Assembly: GCF_900450995.1 (NCBI RefSeq)
Contig: NZ_UGHY01000002.1
Span: 1,421,001-1,485,000 of the forward strand
Source of the DNA: Haemophilus parainfluenzae
GTDB taxonomy: Bacteria > Pseudomonadota > Gammaproteobacteria > Enterobacterales > Pasteurellaceae
Reading direction: 5' to 3'
DNA length: 64,000 bases
The notes beneath the pieces are model-generated. The model did no database searches, had not been told where the DNA came from, and was given only the letters and a program-made list of their open reading frames with translations. A program made the translations under genes and the position numbers. This document shows positions 47,625 through 60,078 of this stretch, one piece after another. Numbering within the stretch: position 1 is the first letter of the stretch; each line of letters opens with the position of its first letter.

Positions 47625-49652
47625 TTGTCTTTATCTAAATTTATGGAAAAACAAACGTCGTTCAATCCTTTAGTGATTGGTGCAACGTTATTTTTTGTAG
47701 TGTTATTGGTGGCAATGATTTTAATTGCACCGGAACAAACACAAACTTTATTAAATGCCGCCAAATCGGGCATTTTTGCGAACTTTAGTTGGTTTTACGT
47801 ATTAGCATTCTCAGTATTTTTGGGCTTTTTAGTCATTTTATCGGTCAGTAGCCTAGGTAATATCAAATTAGGCAATGATGAAGAAGAACCTGAATTCGGT
47901 TTTCTCTCTTGGTTGGCAATGTTATTTGCTGCCGGCATGGGGGTAGGGTTGATGTTCTTTGGTGTAGCAGAGCCCTTAACGCATTACTTATCTGACATTA
48001 CTGGAGGTACAGCAGAACACAAACAACAAGAAGCCTTGTTACACACCTTATTCCACTGGGGAATTCATGCGTGGGCGGTGTATGGCACGATTGCGTTGGC
48101 ATTGGCTTACTTTGGATTTCGTTACAAATTACCTTTGGCATTACGCTCTTGTTTCTATCCGTTATTGAAAGAGCGTATTAATGGCAAGTTAGGCGATTTT
48201 ATCGATATTATGGCGCTACTTGCTACCTTATTCGGTATTATAACAACGTTAGGTTTCGGTGCTTCTCAATTGGGGGCAGGCTTACATCAATTAGGCTGGA
48301 TTAGTGAAAATAGCTTCAGCTTACAAATGATTGTAATTGCTGTGGTAATGAGTTTAGCAACATTTTCCGCAATTTCTGGCGTAGGGAAAGGGGTAAAAAT
48401 CTTAAGTGAGCTGAATTTAACACTAGCTTTCTGTTTGTTGATTTTCGTGTTAGTGGCGGGACCGACACTTTATTTGTTATCCGCTTTTAGCGACAACATC
48501 GGAACTTATCTCAGCAACTTAGTACAATTAAGCTTCAAAACCTATGTTTATGAACAAGAACATACTGGCTGGTTTAGCGGTTGGACAATTCTGTATTGGG
48601 CATGGTGGTGTTCTTGGGCGCCATTTGTAGGCTTGTTTATTGCCCGTATTTCGAAAGGACGCACGATTCGCGAATTTATTTTCGGCGTGTTGGTGATTCC
48701 TAGCATGTTCGGTATTTTGTGGTTTACCGTATTTGGTAATACAGCCATTTGGTTGAATGATGGTGAAGCTGCAGGTACGTTAGGACAAATGATTTCTTCG
48801 CCTGAAACGTTGCTCTTTAAATTCTTAGATTATTTACCGCTTTCTGGTGTGACGGGTTTAGTGAGTTTGGTGGTGATTTCTTTATTTTTTATCACTTCTG
48901 CTGATTCGGGTATTTATGTATTAAACAACATTGCATCACGTGATAAAAGCCTCGCTGCACCACGTTGGCAAGCGGTGATGTGGGGCGTATTAATGTCAGT
49001 CGTTGCGATTGTTTTAATGCAATCGGGTGGTTTGGCAAACCTACAGGCAATGACCTTGTTAGTGGCGTTACCTTTCGCCATGTTGATGTTGTTGATGTGT
49101 TTTAGTTTATGGAAAGGCTTGAATGCGGATAAAAAATATTTTGATACTAAAGTGAATCCAACCAGTATTTTCTGGACGGGGGATAAGTGGAAAGAACGTT
49201 TGGAACAAATGATGAACCAAACACAAGAAAAAGATATTTTACGTTTCCTTAAACATACGGTATTACCGGCTATGCGAGAATTACGTCAAGAGTTGATTGG
49301 CAAATATGACTTGAGCGTGCAAATTAACACGTTATTTGATCAAGATGAACCTGCAGTCGAGTTAGTCATTCAAAAAGAATCAATGCGTGATTTTATGTAT
49401 GGCGTTAAATCTGTGGGTCGAGATGTATCCACTCAACTCATTAATGATGACAATTTGCCACATATTCAGCATAGTATGACTTATGAACCATACACTTATT
49501 TCTTTGATGGTCGAGTGGGTTATGATGTGCAATATATGGATCAAGATGAATTAATTGCTGATATGTTGAAACATTATGAACGCTACTTAAGTTTGCTAGA
49601 TGACGTAGGCCGAGAATTGATGGCACACGAGCAAACAGAACTGGCTGAATAA
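47625..49652 (+). CDS. betT: BCCT-family choline/betaine transporter
   Basis: A 675-residue inner-membrane transporter of the betaine-choline-carnitine family, importing a quaternary ammonium compound, probably choline. About twelve helices span residues 15-500; signatures are MGVGLMFFGVAEPL, FHWGIHAWAVYG and YWAWWCSWAPFVGLFIARISKGRTIREF. The roughly 180-residue hydrophilic C-terminal tail is the osmosensing type seen in BetT. The start is a TTG at 47625 after AAGGGG. In Haemophilus choline uptake also feeds phosphocholine decoration of LPS, though no lic genes are in this window. Confidence 0.9.
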   Translation: MSLSKFMEKQTSFNPLVIGATLFFVVLLVAMILIAPEQTQTLLNAAKSGIFANFSWFYVLAFSVFLGFLVILSVSSLGNIKLGNDEEEPEFGFLSWLAMLFAAGMGVGLMFFGVAEPLTHYLSDITGGTAEHKQQEALLHTLFHWGIHAWAVYGTIALALAYFGFRYKLPLALRSCFYPLLKERINGKLGDFIDIMALLATLFGIITTLGFGASQLGAGLHQLGWISENSFSLQMIVIAVVMSLATFSAISGVGKGVKILSELNLTLAFCLLIFVLVAGPTLYLLSAFSDNIGTYLSNLVQLSFKTYVYEQEHTGWFSGWTILYWAWWCSWAPFVGLFIARISKGRTIREFIFGVLVIPSMFGILWFTVFGNTAIWLNDGEAAGTLGQMISSPETLLFKFLDYLPLSGVTGLVSLVVISLFFITSADSGIYVLNNIASRDKSLAAPRWQAVMWGVLMSVVAIVLMQSGGLANLQAMTLLVALPFAMLMLLMCFSLWKGLNADKKYFDTKVNPTSIFWTGDKWKERLEQMMNQTQEKDILRFLKHTVLPAMRELRQELIGKYDLSVQINTLFDQDEPAVELVIQKESMRDFMYGVKSVGRDVSTQLINDDNLPHIQHSMTYEPYTYFFDGRVGYDVQYMDQDELIADMLKHYERYLSLLDDVGRELMAHEQTELAE

Positions 49653-49658
49653 TAAGAC

Positions 49659-49700
49659 TAAAGTGCGGTTGAAAATAGCATTATTTTTGACCGCACTTTT
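49659..49700 (+). terminator. Terminator after betT from an inverted uptake-signal pair
   Basis: AAAGTGCGGTTGAAAATA faces TATTTTTGACCGCACTTTT; the stem ends in a T run just after the betT stop. Confidence 0.8.
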
Positions 49701-49780
49701 AAAATTACCTCTTGAGACAAATGCATAAAAAGAGTATATTCAAGCCCAAATTTTCAATTTAATTCTAACGGAGTTTTTCT

Positions 49781-50011
49781 ATGTTTGGTTTATCCCCAGC
49801 ACAAATGATTATTTTATTAGTCGTGATTTTATTAGTATTCGGTACAAAAAAATTACGCAATGCGGGATCTGATCTTGGCGCAGCAGTAAAAGGCTTTAAA
49901 AAAGCGATGTCTGACGACGAACCGAAAAAAGATGCGGAATTTACTCAAATTAAAGACTGTACAACAACCGCTGAAAAAACTGAAACTGTAAAAGATAAAG
50001 AACAGGCATAA
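49781..50011 (+). CDS. tatA: Twin-arginine translocase subunit TatA
   Basis: TatA assembles the pore for folded Tat substrates. The 76-residue protein has one N-terminal helix ([22 protein letters not shown]) with the FGTKKLR hinge, an amphipathic helix ([17 protein letters not shown]) and a charged tail. It starts the tatABC operon; tatB begins 2 bp after its stop. Confidence 0.95.
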   Translation: MFGLSPAQMIILLVVILLVFGTKKLRNAGSDLGAAVKGFKKAMSDDEPKKDAEFTQIKDCTTTAEKTETVKDKEQA

Positions 50012-50013
50012 CC

Positions 50014-50619
50014 GTGTTTGATATTGGTTTTTCCGAACTTGTTTTATTGATGCTTGTGGGCTTAGTGGTACTAGGCCCTAAGCGTTTACCTGTGGCTATT
50101 CGCACGGTAATGGGCTGGGTGAAAACGATCCGTGGGTTGGCAGCTAATGTTCAAAATGAATTAAAACAAGAGCTTAAATTGCAAGAATTGCAAGATAGTA
50201 TCAAGAAAGCGGAACAACTGAATCTAAAACAGCTTTCCCCAGACTTAAGTAAAACCGTTGAAGAGCTGAAAGAACAGGCTCAAAAAATGCGTGCAGAGCT
50301 AGAAGAAAAAGCGGCTGCTGCGGGCACAACGGTGGAAGAGCAAATTAAAGAAATTAAAAGTGCGGCTGAAAATTCTGCTGATTCTGCTGAAAAACTTGCG
50401 GTAAACTCACAAGAAACAGCAGAAAAACCAGTTGAAACAGTATCGACAGAACATGCAGAGAATGAAACTACCGACGTTTTGGAATCTGAAAAAGCAGAAG
50501 TAGATTTGACCGCACTTGAAGCCCATGAACAAGCTGAATTAACCGAGCGTTTATCTGATTACTATTCGCCGGATGATGTGGAACTGCAACCAGCACCTAA
50601 ATCTGAAGCTAAGTCCTAG
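50014..50619 (+). CDS. tatB: Twin-arginine translocase subunit TatB
   Basis: TatB forms the substrate receptor with TatC. The 201-residue protein starts at GTG ([25 protein letters not shown]), the classic TatB helix and GPKRLP hinge, followed by a long amphipathic and alanine/glutamate-rich coiled segment. It begins 2 bp after tatA, consistent with coupled translation. Confidence 0.95.
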   Translation: MFDIGFSELVLLMLVGLVVLGPKRLPVAIRTVMGWVKTIRGLAANVQNELKQELKLQELQDSIKKAEQLNLKQLSPDLSKTVEELKEQAQKMRAELEEKAAAAGTTVEEQIKEIKSAAENSADSAEKLAVNSQETAEKPVETVSTEHAENETTDVLESEKAEVDLTALEAHEQAELTERLSDYYSPDDVELQPAPKSEAKS

Positions 50620-50628
50620 AGAATAATT

Positions 50629-51423
50629 ATGAGCAATACGACGGACGATTCCCAACCGTTAATTACCCATCTTGTTGAACTCAGAAACCGCTTATTACGT
50701 TGTGTAATTTGTATTTTAGTGGTTTTTGTGGCGTTGGTTTATTTTTCTAATGATATTTATCATTTTGTCGCCGCACCTTTAACGGCAGTAATGCCAAAGG
50801 GGGCAACCATGATTGCAACCAATATTCAAACGCCATTCTTTACGCCAATTAAATTAACCGCGATTGTATCGGTATTTATTTCGGTGCCTTATTTGCTTTA
50901 TCAAATTTGGGCGTTTGTTGCACCGGCGTTGTATCAACATGAAAAACGTTTAATTTATCCGTTATTATTTTCCAGTACAGTTTTATTCTATTGCGGTGTG
51001 GCGTTTGCTTATTATATTGTTTTCCCTTTCGTGTTTAGTTTCTTTACGCAAACCGCACCAGAAGGGGTGGCTATCGCAACAGATATCAGCAGTTATCTTG
51101 ATTTTGCGCTAGCATTATTCTTGGCTTTCGGTGTGTGCTTTGAAGTACCCGTTGCTATTATTTTGCTTTGCTGGACAGGTGTCACAACTACGAAAGCATT
51201 GGCGGCAAAACGTCCTTATATTATTGTGGGAGCATTCTTTGTTGGCATGATCTTAACGCCACCAGACGTGTTCTCTCAAACTTTACTTGCTGTACCAATG
51301 TGTCTTCTCTTTGAATTAGGCTTGTTAGTTGCACGTTTCTATCAACCGAAAGAGGATGAAGAAGAGACAACGGATGAGAAAAGTGCGGTAGAAAATCAGG
51401 GTGATTTGAATCACAAAGATTAA
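50629..51423 (+). CDS. tatC: Twin-arginine translocase subunit TatC
   Basis: TatC recognises the RR signal peptide. The 264-residue protein has six helices and the conserved [15 protein letters not shown] start, [15 protein letters not shown] and [17 protein letters not shown]. The tail is acidic and carries an uptake signal. A terminator follows directly. Confidence 0.96.
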   Translation: MSNTTDDSQPLITHLVELRNRLLRCVICILVVFVALVYFSNDIYHFVAAPLTAVMPKGATMIATNIQTPFFTPIKLTAIVSVFISVPYLLYQIWAFVAPALYQHEKRLIYPLLFSSTVLFYCGVAFAYYIVFPFVFSFFTQTAPEGVAIATDISSYLDFALALFLAFGVCFEVPVAIILLCWTGVTTTKALAAKRPYIIVGAFFVGMILTPPDVFSQTLLAVPMCLLFELGLLVARFYQPKEDEEETTDEKSAVENQGDLNHKD

Positions 51424-51429
51424 GAAAAT

Positions 51430-52502
<1,073 letters not shown>

Positions 52503-52735
52503 GTACTTTTTAACTTGAAGTGCTAATCTAGGTGTTAATTTTAGATATCATCTAATAAAAATGAGAAAGTATTAAATATTTTCTCGTTTTTTATTTTTTC
52601 TTTATTTTCTCTATAAAAAAACTATTGCCTAGTTGATTTTTCTATTGTTATATTGATGACACGCCGCAACAAGACGGTGATAAATAAAATAACGTTATAC
52701 ACATCATATTAACTCACTACTAGAAGGAAAATCCT

Positions 52736-54084
<1,349 letters not shown>

Positions 54085-54105
54085 TCCAATAAATGAATGA
54101 AAATT

Positions 54106-54140
54106 TGACCGCACTTTATGATGAAGTGCGGTCATTTTTT
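54106..54140 (+). terminator. Terminator after gdhA from an inverted uptake-signal pair
   Basis: TGACCGCACTT and AAGTGCGGTCA pair over 11 bp and are followed by six T residues. Confidence 0.85.
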
Positions 54141-54176
54141 ATGGTGAATTTCTCAAGTTTGAAATGGGCTTGTGGC

Positions 54177-54204
54177 TTGCTTTTTTGCTCAAAAAGTGTA
54201 AAAT
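54177..54204 (+). promoter_or_regulatory. rpsP operon promoter
   Basis: TTGCTT (54177-54182), a 16-bp spacer and TAAAAT (54199-54204) lie about 108 bp before the rpsP ATG, giving a leader of roughly 100 nt. Confidence 0.5.
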
Positions 54205-54246
54205 CCTCAGGCTTTTTGTCTATATATACAGAGAAAAAAGTAAGCT

Positions 54247-54279
54247 ATATTCTTAAATCACTTTCGAGTTTGAGAATAT
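54247..54279 (+). promoter_or_regulatory. Hairpin in the rpsP leader
   Basis: ATATTCTTAAA pairs with TTTGAGAATAT (11 bp, one G-T wobble, 11-nt loop) and is followed by TCTTTTAG, 33 bp before the rpsP ATG. It could be a weak attenuator or a ribosomal-protein binding site; neither is shown by sequence. Confidence 0.4.
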
Positions 54280-54311
54280 TCTTTTAGTAATTAAACATTT
54301 AGAGGAAGGTT

Positions 54312-54560
54312 ATGGTAACCATTCGTTTATCTCGTGGCGGAGCTAAAAAACGCCCATTTTATCAAATCGTAGTAGCTGACAGTCGTTCACCACGTGACGG
54401 TCGTTTCATTGAGCGTGTAGGTTTCTTCAACCCAATCGCACAAGGTAACGCTGAGCGTCTTCGTGTTGATCTTGATCGTGTAAATCACTGGGTTGCTCAA
54501 GGTGCATCACTTTCTGATCGTGTTGCGAGCTTGGTAAAAGAAGCACAAAAAGCAGCATAA
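54312..54560 (+). CDS. rpsP: 30S ribosomal protein S16
   Basis: An 82-residue structural protein of the small subunit, [20 protein letters not shown], the standard start, with [23 protein letters not shown] precedes the ATG. First gene of the rpsP-rimM-trmD-rplS operon. Confidence 0.97.
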   Translation: MVTIRLSRGGAKKRPFYQIVVADSRSPRDGRFIERVGFFNPIAQGNAERLRVDLDRVNHWVAQGASLSDRVASLVKEAQKAA

Positions 54561-54604
54561 TTTTGCTTTTTGATTTAGTTCTTAAGCTAAGATAGGTGAG
54601 AAAT

Positions 54605-55132
54605 ATGGAACAACAACGTATTGAAGTTGTGGGCAAATTAGGCTCAACCTACGGTATTCGTGGGTGGTTACGTATTTATTCATCAACAGAACAAGCTGAA
54701 AGCATTTTTGAGTATCAACCTTGGTTTTTAAAAATCAAAGGTGAGTGGCAGCCAACAGAATTAGAACATTGGCGTCATCATAATCACGAAATCATCGTTA
54801 AATTAAAAGGTGTTGATGACCGTGAAGCCGCACAAATTTTAGCAAATGTTGAAATTGGTGTGGATTTATCTGTTTTCCCAGAACTGGAAGAAGGCGATTA
54901 TTACTGGCATGATTTAATTGGTTGTTCAGTCGTAAACTTAGAAGGTTATACAATGGGAACGGTGACAGAGATGATGGAAACCGGTTCTAATGATGTTTTA
55001 GTAGTTAAAGCCAATACGAAAGATGCTTTTGGAAAACAAGAGCGGTTAATTCCGTTTTTGTATGAACAAGTAGTTAAAAGAGTCGATCTCACCACAAAAA
55101 CTATTGAAGTGGATTGGGACGCTGGTTTCTAA
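54605..55132 (+). CDS. rimM: Ribosome maturation factor RimM
   Basis: RimM assists 30S head assembly by binding S19. The 175-residue protein begins [21 protein letters not shown] (an upstream GTG adds only three residues) and has the PRC-barrel half ([31 protein letters not shown]). Length equals that of H. influenzae RimM. It is followed by trmD after 37 bp. Confidence 0.95.
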   Translation: MEQQRIEVVGKLGSTYGIRGWLRIYSSTEQAESIFEYQPWFLKIKGEWQPTELEHWRHHNHEIIVKLKGVDDREAAQILANVEIGVDLSVFPELEEGDYYWHDLIGCSVVNLEGYTMGTVTEMMETGSNDVLVVKANTKDAFGKQERLIPFLYEQVVKRVDLTTKTIEVDWDAGF

Positions 55133-55169
55133 TCTCAAGTATGCACAAACGTAATGTAGTAGGCTTTTT

Positions 55170-55909
55170 ATGTGGATAGGGGTGATTTCATTATTCCCGA
55201 AATGTTTAAAGTGATTACGGAATTTGGGGTTACAGGTAGAGCCGTAAAACATAATCTTCTGCAAGTGGAATGTTGGAATCCAAGAGATTTTACATTCGAC
55301 AAGCATAAAACCGTGGATGACCGTCCTTATGGTGGTGGCCCGGGAATGCTGATGATGGTGCAACCTTTACGGGATGCGATTCATGCTGCAAAAGCAGCGG
55401 TAGGAGAAGGCGCAAAGGTGATTTACCTTTCACCACAAGGACGTAAACTCGATCAAGGCGGCGTAACCGAGCTTGCTCAAAATCAGAAATTGATTTTAGT
55501 ATGTGGACGTTACGAAGGTATTGATGAGCGATTGATTCAAACTGAAATTGATGAAGAATGGTCAATCGGGGATTACGTTTTGACCGGTGGGGAATTGCCA
55601 GCAATGACATTAATTGATGCTGTTGCACGTTTTATTCCCGGTGTATTAGGCAAACAAGCCTCCGCAGAAGAAGATTCTTTTGCCGATGGTTTATTAGATT
55701 GCCCGCATTACACCAGACCGGAAGTGTTAGAGGGATTAACTGTACCGCCCGTGCTGATGTCTGGACATCACGAAGAAATTCGGAAATGGCGATTAAAACA
55801 ATCGCTACAAAGAACGTGGCTCCGACGCCCTGAGCTCTTAGAAGGCCTAGCTCTGACTGACGAACAACGTAAGCTGTTAAAAGAGGCGCAAGCCGAACAT
55901 AACAGTTAG
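55170..55909 (+). CDS. trmD: tRNA (guanine-37-N1)-methyltransferase, with a start-proximal frameshift
   Basis: TrmD methylates G37 of tRNAs with a G36, an essential function. From residue 10 onward the protein is normal ([68 protein letters not shown]). The conserved start [13 protein letters not shown] is broken: the ATG at 55170 gives [14 protein letters not shown] and then a stop at 55212, because TTATTTCCC reads TTATTCCC (about 55190-55196). The only open frame begins at a GTG at 55172 and replaces the first nine residues with an unrelated stretch. A one-base sequencing error is the likeliest explanation in an essential gene. Confidence 0.92.
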
Positions 55910-55945
55910 TTTCAGTTACATCTAGGATCAATAAAGGATCAAACA

Positions 55946-56296
55946 ATGTCTAACATTATCAAACAACTTGAACAAGAACAATTAAAACAAAACGTACCTA
56001 GCTTCCGCCCAGGTGATACTTTAGAAGTTAAAGTATGGGTAGTTGAAGGTAGCAAACGTCGTTTGCAAGCATTCGAAGGCGTGGTTATTGCAATTCGTAA
56101 CCGTGGCTTGCACTCAGCATTCACTTTACGTAAAGTATCTAATGGAGTAGGCGTTGAGCGTGTATTCCAAACTCACTCTCCAGCTGTAGATTCTATCGCA
56201 GTTAAACGTAAAGGTGCGGTACGTAAAGCTAAACTTTACTACTTACGTGAACGTTCAGGTAAATCTGCTCGTATTAAAGAGCGTTTGGGCGAATAA
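55946..56296 (+). CDS. rplS: 50S ribosomal protein L19
   Basis: A 116-residue structural protein at the subunit interface: [20 protein letters not shown] start and [27 protein letters not shown] end, typical of L19. Last gene of the rpsP operon, followed directly by a strong terminator. Confidence 0.97.
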   Translation: MSNIIKQLEQEQLKQNVPSFRPGDTLEVKVWVVEGSKRRLQAFEGVVIAIRNRGLHSAFTLRKVSNGVGVERVFQTHSPAVDSIAVKRKGAVRKAKLYYLRERSGKSARIKERLGE

Positions 56297-56306
56297 TTCG
56301 CAAAAT

Positions 56307-56336
56307 AAAAAAGGCTTGGTTTTCCAAGCCTTTTTT
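56307..56336. terminator. Terminator between rplS and rho
   Basis: GGCTTGG / CCAAGCC with a four-T loop is flanked by A6 and T6 runs, so it can serve both convergent genes. Confidence 0.9.
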
Positions 56337-56356
56337 GTTTTTAAGTGCGGTCAAAA

Positions 56357-57619
56357 TTAAGACCGCTTCATAATTTCAAAAAACTCATCGTTGGTTTTTG
56401 CCACCATAAGTTTGTCAATGAGGAATTCCATCGCTTCCACTTCACCCATTGGGTTAAGGATTTTGCGTAGAATCCACATTTTTTGTAATTCATCTGGTGT
56501 GGTAAGTAAGTCTTCTTTACGTGTACCAGAACGGTTGAAGTCAATCGCAGGGAATACACGTTTTTCTGCAATTTTGCGAGAAAGATGTAATTCCATGTTA
56601 CCAGTACCTTTAAATTCTTCGAAGATAACCTCATCCATTTTTGAACCGGTATCCACAAGTGCGGTTGCAATAATGGTTAAACTACCGCCTTCTTCTACGT
56701 TACGTGCCGCACCAAAGAAACGTTTTGGACGATGCAAAGCATTTGCATCCACACCACCGGAAAGAATTTTACCGGATGCAGGCGTAACGGTATTGTAAGC
56801 ACGCGCTAAACGAGTAATAGAGTCGAGTAAAATCACCACGTCTTTTTTATGCTCAACAGAACGTTTTGCTTTCTCAATAACCATTTCTGCCACTTGAACG
56901 TGACGGGTTGCTGGTTCATCAAAGGTAGAGGCAATGACTTCACCTTTTACCGAACGTTGCATTTCCGTTACTTCTTCTGGGCGCTCATCGATTAAAAGTA
57001 CAATAAGTTCACATTCAGGGTAGTTGTGCGTGATACTTTGTGCAATGTTTTGTAATAACATGGTTTTACCGGCTTTTGGCGGAGCCACGATAAGACCACG
57101 CTGACCTTTACCAATCGGAGAGGCTAAATCCAAAATACGTGCGGTTAGGTCTTCGGTTGAGCCATTACCACGTTCCATTCTTAAGCGAGAATTCGCGTGT
57201 AATGGGGTTAAGTTTTCGAAAAGGATTTTGCTACGAGAGACTTCCGGTTTGTCATCGTTAACTTGGTCGACTTTTAAAAGTGCGAAATAACGTTCGCCCT
57301 CTTTCGGTGGACGGATTTTGCCTTCGATTTTATCACCAGTTTGAAGATTGAAACGACGAATTTGACTTGGGGAAACGTAGATGTCATCAGGACCAGCAAG
57401 GTAGGAACTGTCTGCGGAGCGTAAGAAACCGAAACCATCGGGTAAAATCTCTAACACGCCGCCGCCAAAAATGTCTTCACCGCTCTTGGCGTGCTGTTTC
57501 AAAATAGCAAAAACAATATCTTGTTTACGTAAACGGGCAAGATTTTCTAAACCCATTTGTTCTTCGCCAAGTTTCACAAGATCAGAAACAGGCGTGTTTT
57601 TAAGTTCTGTAAGATGCAT
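56357..57619 (-). CDS. rho: Transcription termination factor Rho
   Basis: Rho is the hexameric RNA helicase that ends transcription of untranslated RNA. I use the ATG at 57619 ([20 protein letters not shown]), giving 420 residues, the usual length; the 30 residues before it in the open frame are not conserved. Features: cold-shock-like RNA-binding domain ([29 protein letters not shown]), Walker [11 protein letters not shown] near residue 180, [15 protein letters not shown] and the secondary-site SGGVDANAL. Confidence 0.97.
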   Translation of the reverse strand: MHLTELKNTPVSDLVKLGEEQMGLENLARLRKQDIVFAILKQHAKSGEDIFGGGVLEILPDGFGFLRSADSSYLAGPDDIYVSPSQIRRFNLQTGDKIEGKIRPPKEGERYFALLKVDQVNDDKPEVSRSKILFENLTPLHANSRLRMERGNGSTEDLTARILDLASPIGKGQRGLIVAPPKAGKTMLLQNIAQSITHNYPECELIVLLIDERPEEVTEMQRSVKGEVIASTFDEPATRHVQVAEMVIEKAKRSVEHKKDVVILLDSITRLARAYNTVTPASGKILSGGVDANALHRPKRFFGAARNVEEGGSLTIIATALVDTGSKMDEVIFEEFKGTGNMELHLSRKIAEKRVFPAIDFNRSGTRKEDLLTTPDELQKMWILRKILNPMGEVEAMEFLIDKLMVAKTNDEFFEIMKRS

Positions 57620-57785
57620 AATTAATAATGTTGGAACTAATAAGAGTTGATAATACTGAATTGTTTGAATGGTGGGCAATGCCCTTAAGAATGCTGCGTA
57701 AATTACCACTAAAATGCAGTACTGTCTAGTTTTTGTTAGAAAAAACAGGGTAAAATAGCGGACGATATAGAGATTATTATTGCAT

Positions 57786-57832
57786 GTTGATTAATTATGC
57801 GTAATAATTGAATAATTAATCATTTTTATAAT
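57786..57832 (+). promoter_or_regulatory. Pair of ArgR boxes overlapping the argH promoter
   Basis: ATTGAATAATTAATCA (57807-57822) matches the ARG-box palindrome (TNTGAATWWWWATTCA) at 14 of 16 positions, and a weaker copy GTTGATTAATTATGCG (57786-57801) lies upstream with centres exactly 21 bp apart, the spacing ArgR hexamers need. A -10 TATAAT follows at 57827-57832, so bound ArgR would cover the promoter. The divergent rho gene starts 167 bp away. Confidence 0.6.
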
Positions 57833-57849
57833 CGAGATAAGGATAACTT

Positions 57850-59223
57850 ATGGCTCTCTGGGGTGGTCGTTTTACACAAGCGGCAGACAAACGTTTTAAA
57901 GATTTTAATGATAGCCTGCGTTTTGATTATCGCTTGGCAGAGCAAGATATTGAAGGTTCAATTGGTTGGTCTAAAGCTTTAGTTAATGTTGGTGTTTTAA
58001 GTGTTGAAGAGCAACAACAGCTAGAGGTTGCCTTAAATGAATTATTAATCGAAGTGCGGTCAAATCCACAAGCGATTTTACAAGACGACGCAGAAGATAT
58101 TCATAGCTGGGTAGAAAGTAAGCTCATCGATAAAGTGGGGAATTTAGGTAAAAAATTACACACAGGTCGTAGCCGTAATGACCAAGTTGCACTTGATATT
58201 AAAATGTGGTGTAAACAGCGTGTAGTCGAGTTGCAAGAGTCAGTTCGTCATCTTCAACGTCACTTGGTACAAACTGCTGAAAATACGCAAGATGCGGTGA
58301 TGCCGGGTTATACCCATTTACAACGTGCACAACCAATCACTTTTGCCCATTGGTGTATGGCTTATGTGGAGATGTTTGAGCGTGATTATTCACGTCTTAC
58401 CGATGCTTATAAACGAATGAATAGCTGCCCATTAGGCAGTGGTGCACTTGCAGGAACAGCCTATGCAGTCGATCGTGAGCAATTAGCTACCGATCTTGGT
58501 TTTTCTTTTGCGACGCGTAATAGTTTGGATAGCGTCTCTGATCGTGATCATATTGTGGAATTGCTTTCAACGGCATCTTTAAGTATGGCACACCTTTCTC
58601 GTTTTGCTGAAGATATGATTATTTTCAACAGTGGTGAAGCGAATTTTGTGGAGTTGTCAGATCGTGTGACTTCAGGTTCCTCTTTAATGCCGCAAAAGAA
58701 AAATCCAGACGCTTGTGAATTGATTCGTGGTAAAGCAGGCCGTGTAATGGGTGCATTAACCGGTATGTTGATGACTTTAAAAGGTTTGCCGTTAGCGTAT
58801 AACAAAGATATGCAAGAAGACAAAGAAGGGATCTTTGATGCATTAGATACCTGGCAAGATTGCGTAGATATGGCGACTTTTGTATTAGATGAATTAAAAG
58901 TGAATACCGACCGTACACGCGAAGCGGCTTTAAAAGGCTACTCAAATGCAACAGAGCTAGCGGATTACCTTGTGGCGAAAGGTGTGCCATTCCGTGATTC
59001 TCACCATATTGTCGGTGAAACAGTGGTTTATGCCATTGAAAAAGGAAAAGCCTTGGAAGACTTAACCATTCCAGAATTCCGTCAATTCAGTGATGTGGTA
59101 GGAGATGATGTATATGACATTCTTTCGCTACAATCTTGTTTAGATAAACGTTGTGCGAAAGGTGGGGTTTCACCACTTCGAGTAGCAGAAGCGATTGCAG
59201 AAGCAAAAGCGAGATTAGCTTAA
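57850..59223 (+). CDS. argH: Argininosuccinate lyase
   Basis: ArgH splits argininosuccinate into arginine and fumarate, the last step of arginine synthesis. The 457-residue protein starts [19 protein letters not shown] and has the superfamily signature [11 protein letters not shown] (about residue 280), the conserved TGRSRNDQV (about 111) and [12 protein letters not shown] (about 155). AAGGA lies 8 bp upstream. A pair of candidate ArgR boxes overlaps its promoter. Confidence 0.96.
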   Translation: MALWGGRFTQAADKRFKDFNDSLRFDYRLAEQDIEGSIGWSKALVNVGVLSVEEQQQLEVALNELLIEVRSNPQAILQDDAEDIHSWVESKLIDKVGNLGKKLHTGRSRNDQVALDIKMWCKQRVVELQESVRHLQRHLVQTAENTQDAVMPGYTHLQRAQPITFAHWCMAYVEMFERDYSRLTDAYKRMNSCPLGSGALAGTAYAVDREQLATDLGFSFATRNSLDSVSDRDHIVELLSTASLSMAHLSRFAEDMIIFNSGEANFVELSDRVTSGSSLMPQKKNPDACELIRGKAGRVMGALTGMLMTLKGLPLAYNKDMQEDKEGIFDALDTWQDCVDMATFVLDELKVNTDRTREAALKGYSNATELADYLVAKGVPFRDSHHIVGETVVYAIEKGKALEDLTIPEFRQFSDVVGDDVYDILSLQSCLDKRCAKGGVSPLRVAEAIAEAKARLA

Positions 59224-59236
59224 TTAGCGTAAATAA

Positions 59237-59278
59237 AAAGAGCGGTCAAAAAATGTTGTGTTTTTTTGACCGCTCTTT
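59237..59278 (+). terminator. Terminator after argH from a GAGCGGT variant pair
   Basis: AAAGAGCGGTCAAAAAA faces TTTTTTTGACCGCTCTTT over a 7-nt loop. The arms are uptake-signal-like with A for T in the core, as in the hairpin after secA. Confidence 0.85.
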
Positions 59279-59435
59279 CGTTTTTATGGTGTAGGTGGAA
59301 CCATTAATTCAAGGATTTTATCGCTAGGCTCTTTTATATCGAAACTCGATTCCATTAATAATGAAAACGTCTTGTTATTACACTTTCAGCTTGGCATAAA
59401 ATTCTACACCAACTCACTCAGGTAAATTTATTGAA

Positions 59436-59987
59436 ATGCAGGTATATACAAATGAACCTGGTAATAGTGCAGAAGCGACGCGAAAGGTTGGCTCAACAGT
59501 GGGTAATAAATATCTAACAACGGCTTTAGATCCTGAAATTTTGGGTTTATCAAGAAATGGTAAAGAATATCTTGGTTTTGTGAATAGTTATCTTTATCAA
59601 TATTTATCTGATGAGCCGAAAATGGTTATCGTACCAAATTCAACTAACAGAGATGAGGTGGTGGTAAGTAAGCTTAATGCTGTTTTAATGAAATTAACAT
59701 TAGTTAATGCTTTTATTAGTGAGAATTCTGATATTGCTGATCGTATTAATCTAGGCTATCTATTAAAGAATGAAAATTTGCGTAACCAATTAAAAGAAGG
59801 GTTAATGACGCAAATTCAAGCTGCTCGAAATGAGACACCGAGTGAAGAGTATTTAAATTTAGTTGCCGATAAGTTATTGAGTGGCGAGTTTAAATCTACG
59901 GTCGAATTCTATGCGCAAGAAAATGAGTTTGCTGAACAATATAAAAAAGGTTCAATGAAAGACTTTACCGCATCTAGTCAGCATTAG
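59436..59987 (+). CDS. Unrecognised ORF, probably a remnant of a longer gene
   Basis: The 183-residue frame (MQVYTNEPGNSAEATRKVG..TASSQH) resembles no family I recognise. It is helical and acidic, with no signal peptide or membrane helix. The same frame continues past the TAG at 59985 for 21 further sense codons (ending DDFSNISSKI) to a TAA at 60051 that abuts a strong terminator, as if the TAG were a nonsense mutation of CAG. Upstream the frame is open only to a TAA at 59397, before which a short ATG frame starts at 59361. No ribosome-binding site precedes the ATG at 59436. A decaying gene is the likeliest reading. Confidence 0.4.
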   Translation: MQVYTNEPGNSAEATRKVGSTVGNKYLTTALDPEILGLSRNGKEYLGFVNSYLYQYLSDEPKMVIVPNSTNRDEVVVSKLNAVLMKLTLVNAFISENSDIADRINLGYLLKNENLRNQLKEGLMTQIQAARNETPSEEYLNLVADKLLSGEFKSTVEFYAQENEFAEQYKKGSMKDFTASSQH

Positions 59988-60051
59988 GACAAAATGCAGG
60001 CTGGTGAATTATCAAATAATGATGACTTTAGTAATATAAGTTCGAAAATAT

Positions 60052-60078
60052 AAAAAAGCGGGGATACCCGCTTTTTTT
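60052..60078. terminator. Bidirectional terminator
   Basis: GCGGG / CCCGC with a four-base loop, flanked by A6 and T7 runs. It separates the remnant ORF from the convergent secreted-protein gene. Confidence 0.85.

Noticed and set aside
57620..57709. 30-residue N-terminal extension of Rho
   Set aside because: Not conserved; the family start MHLTELKN is at 57619.
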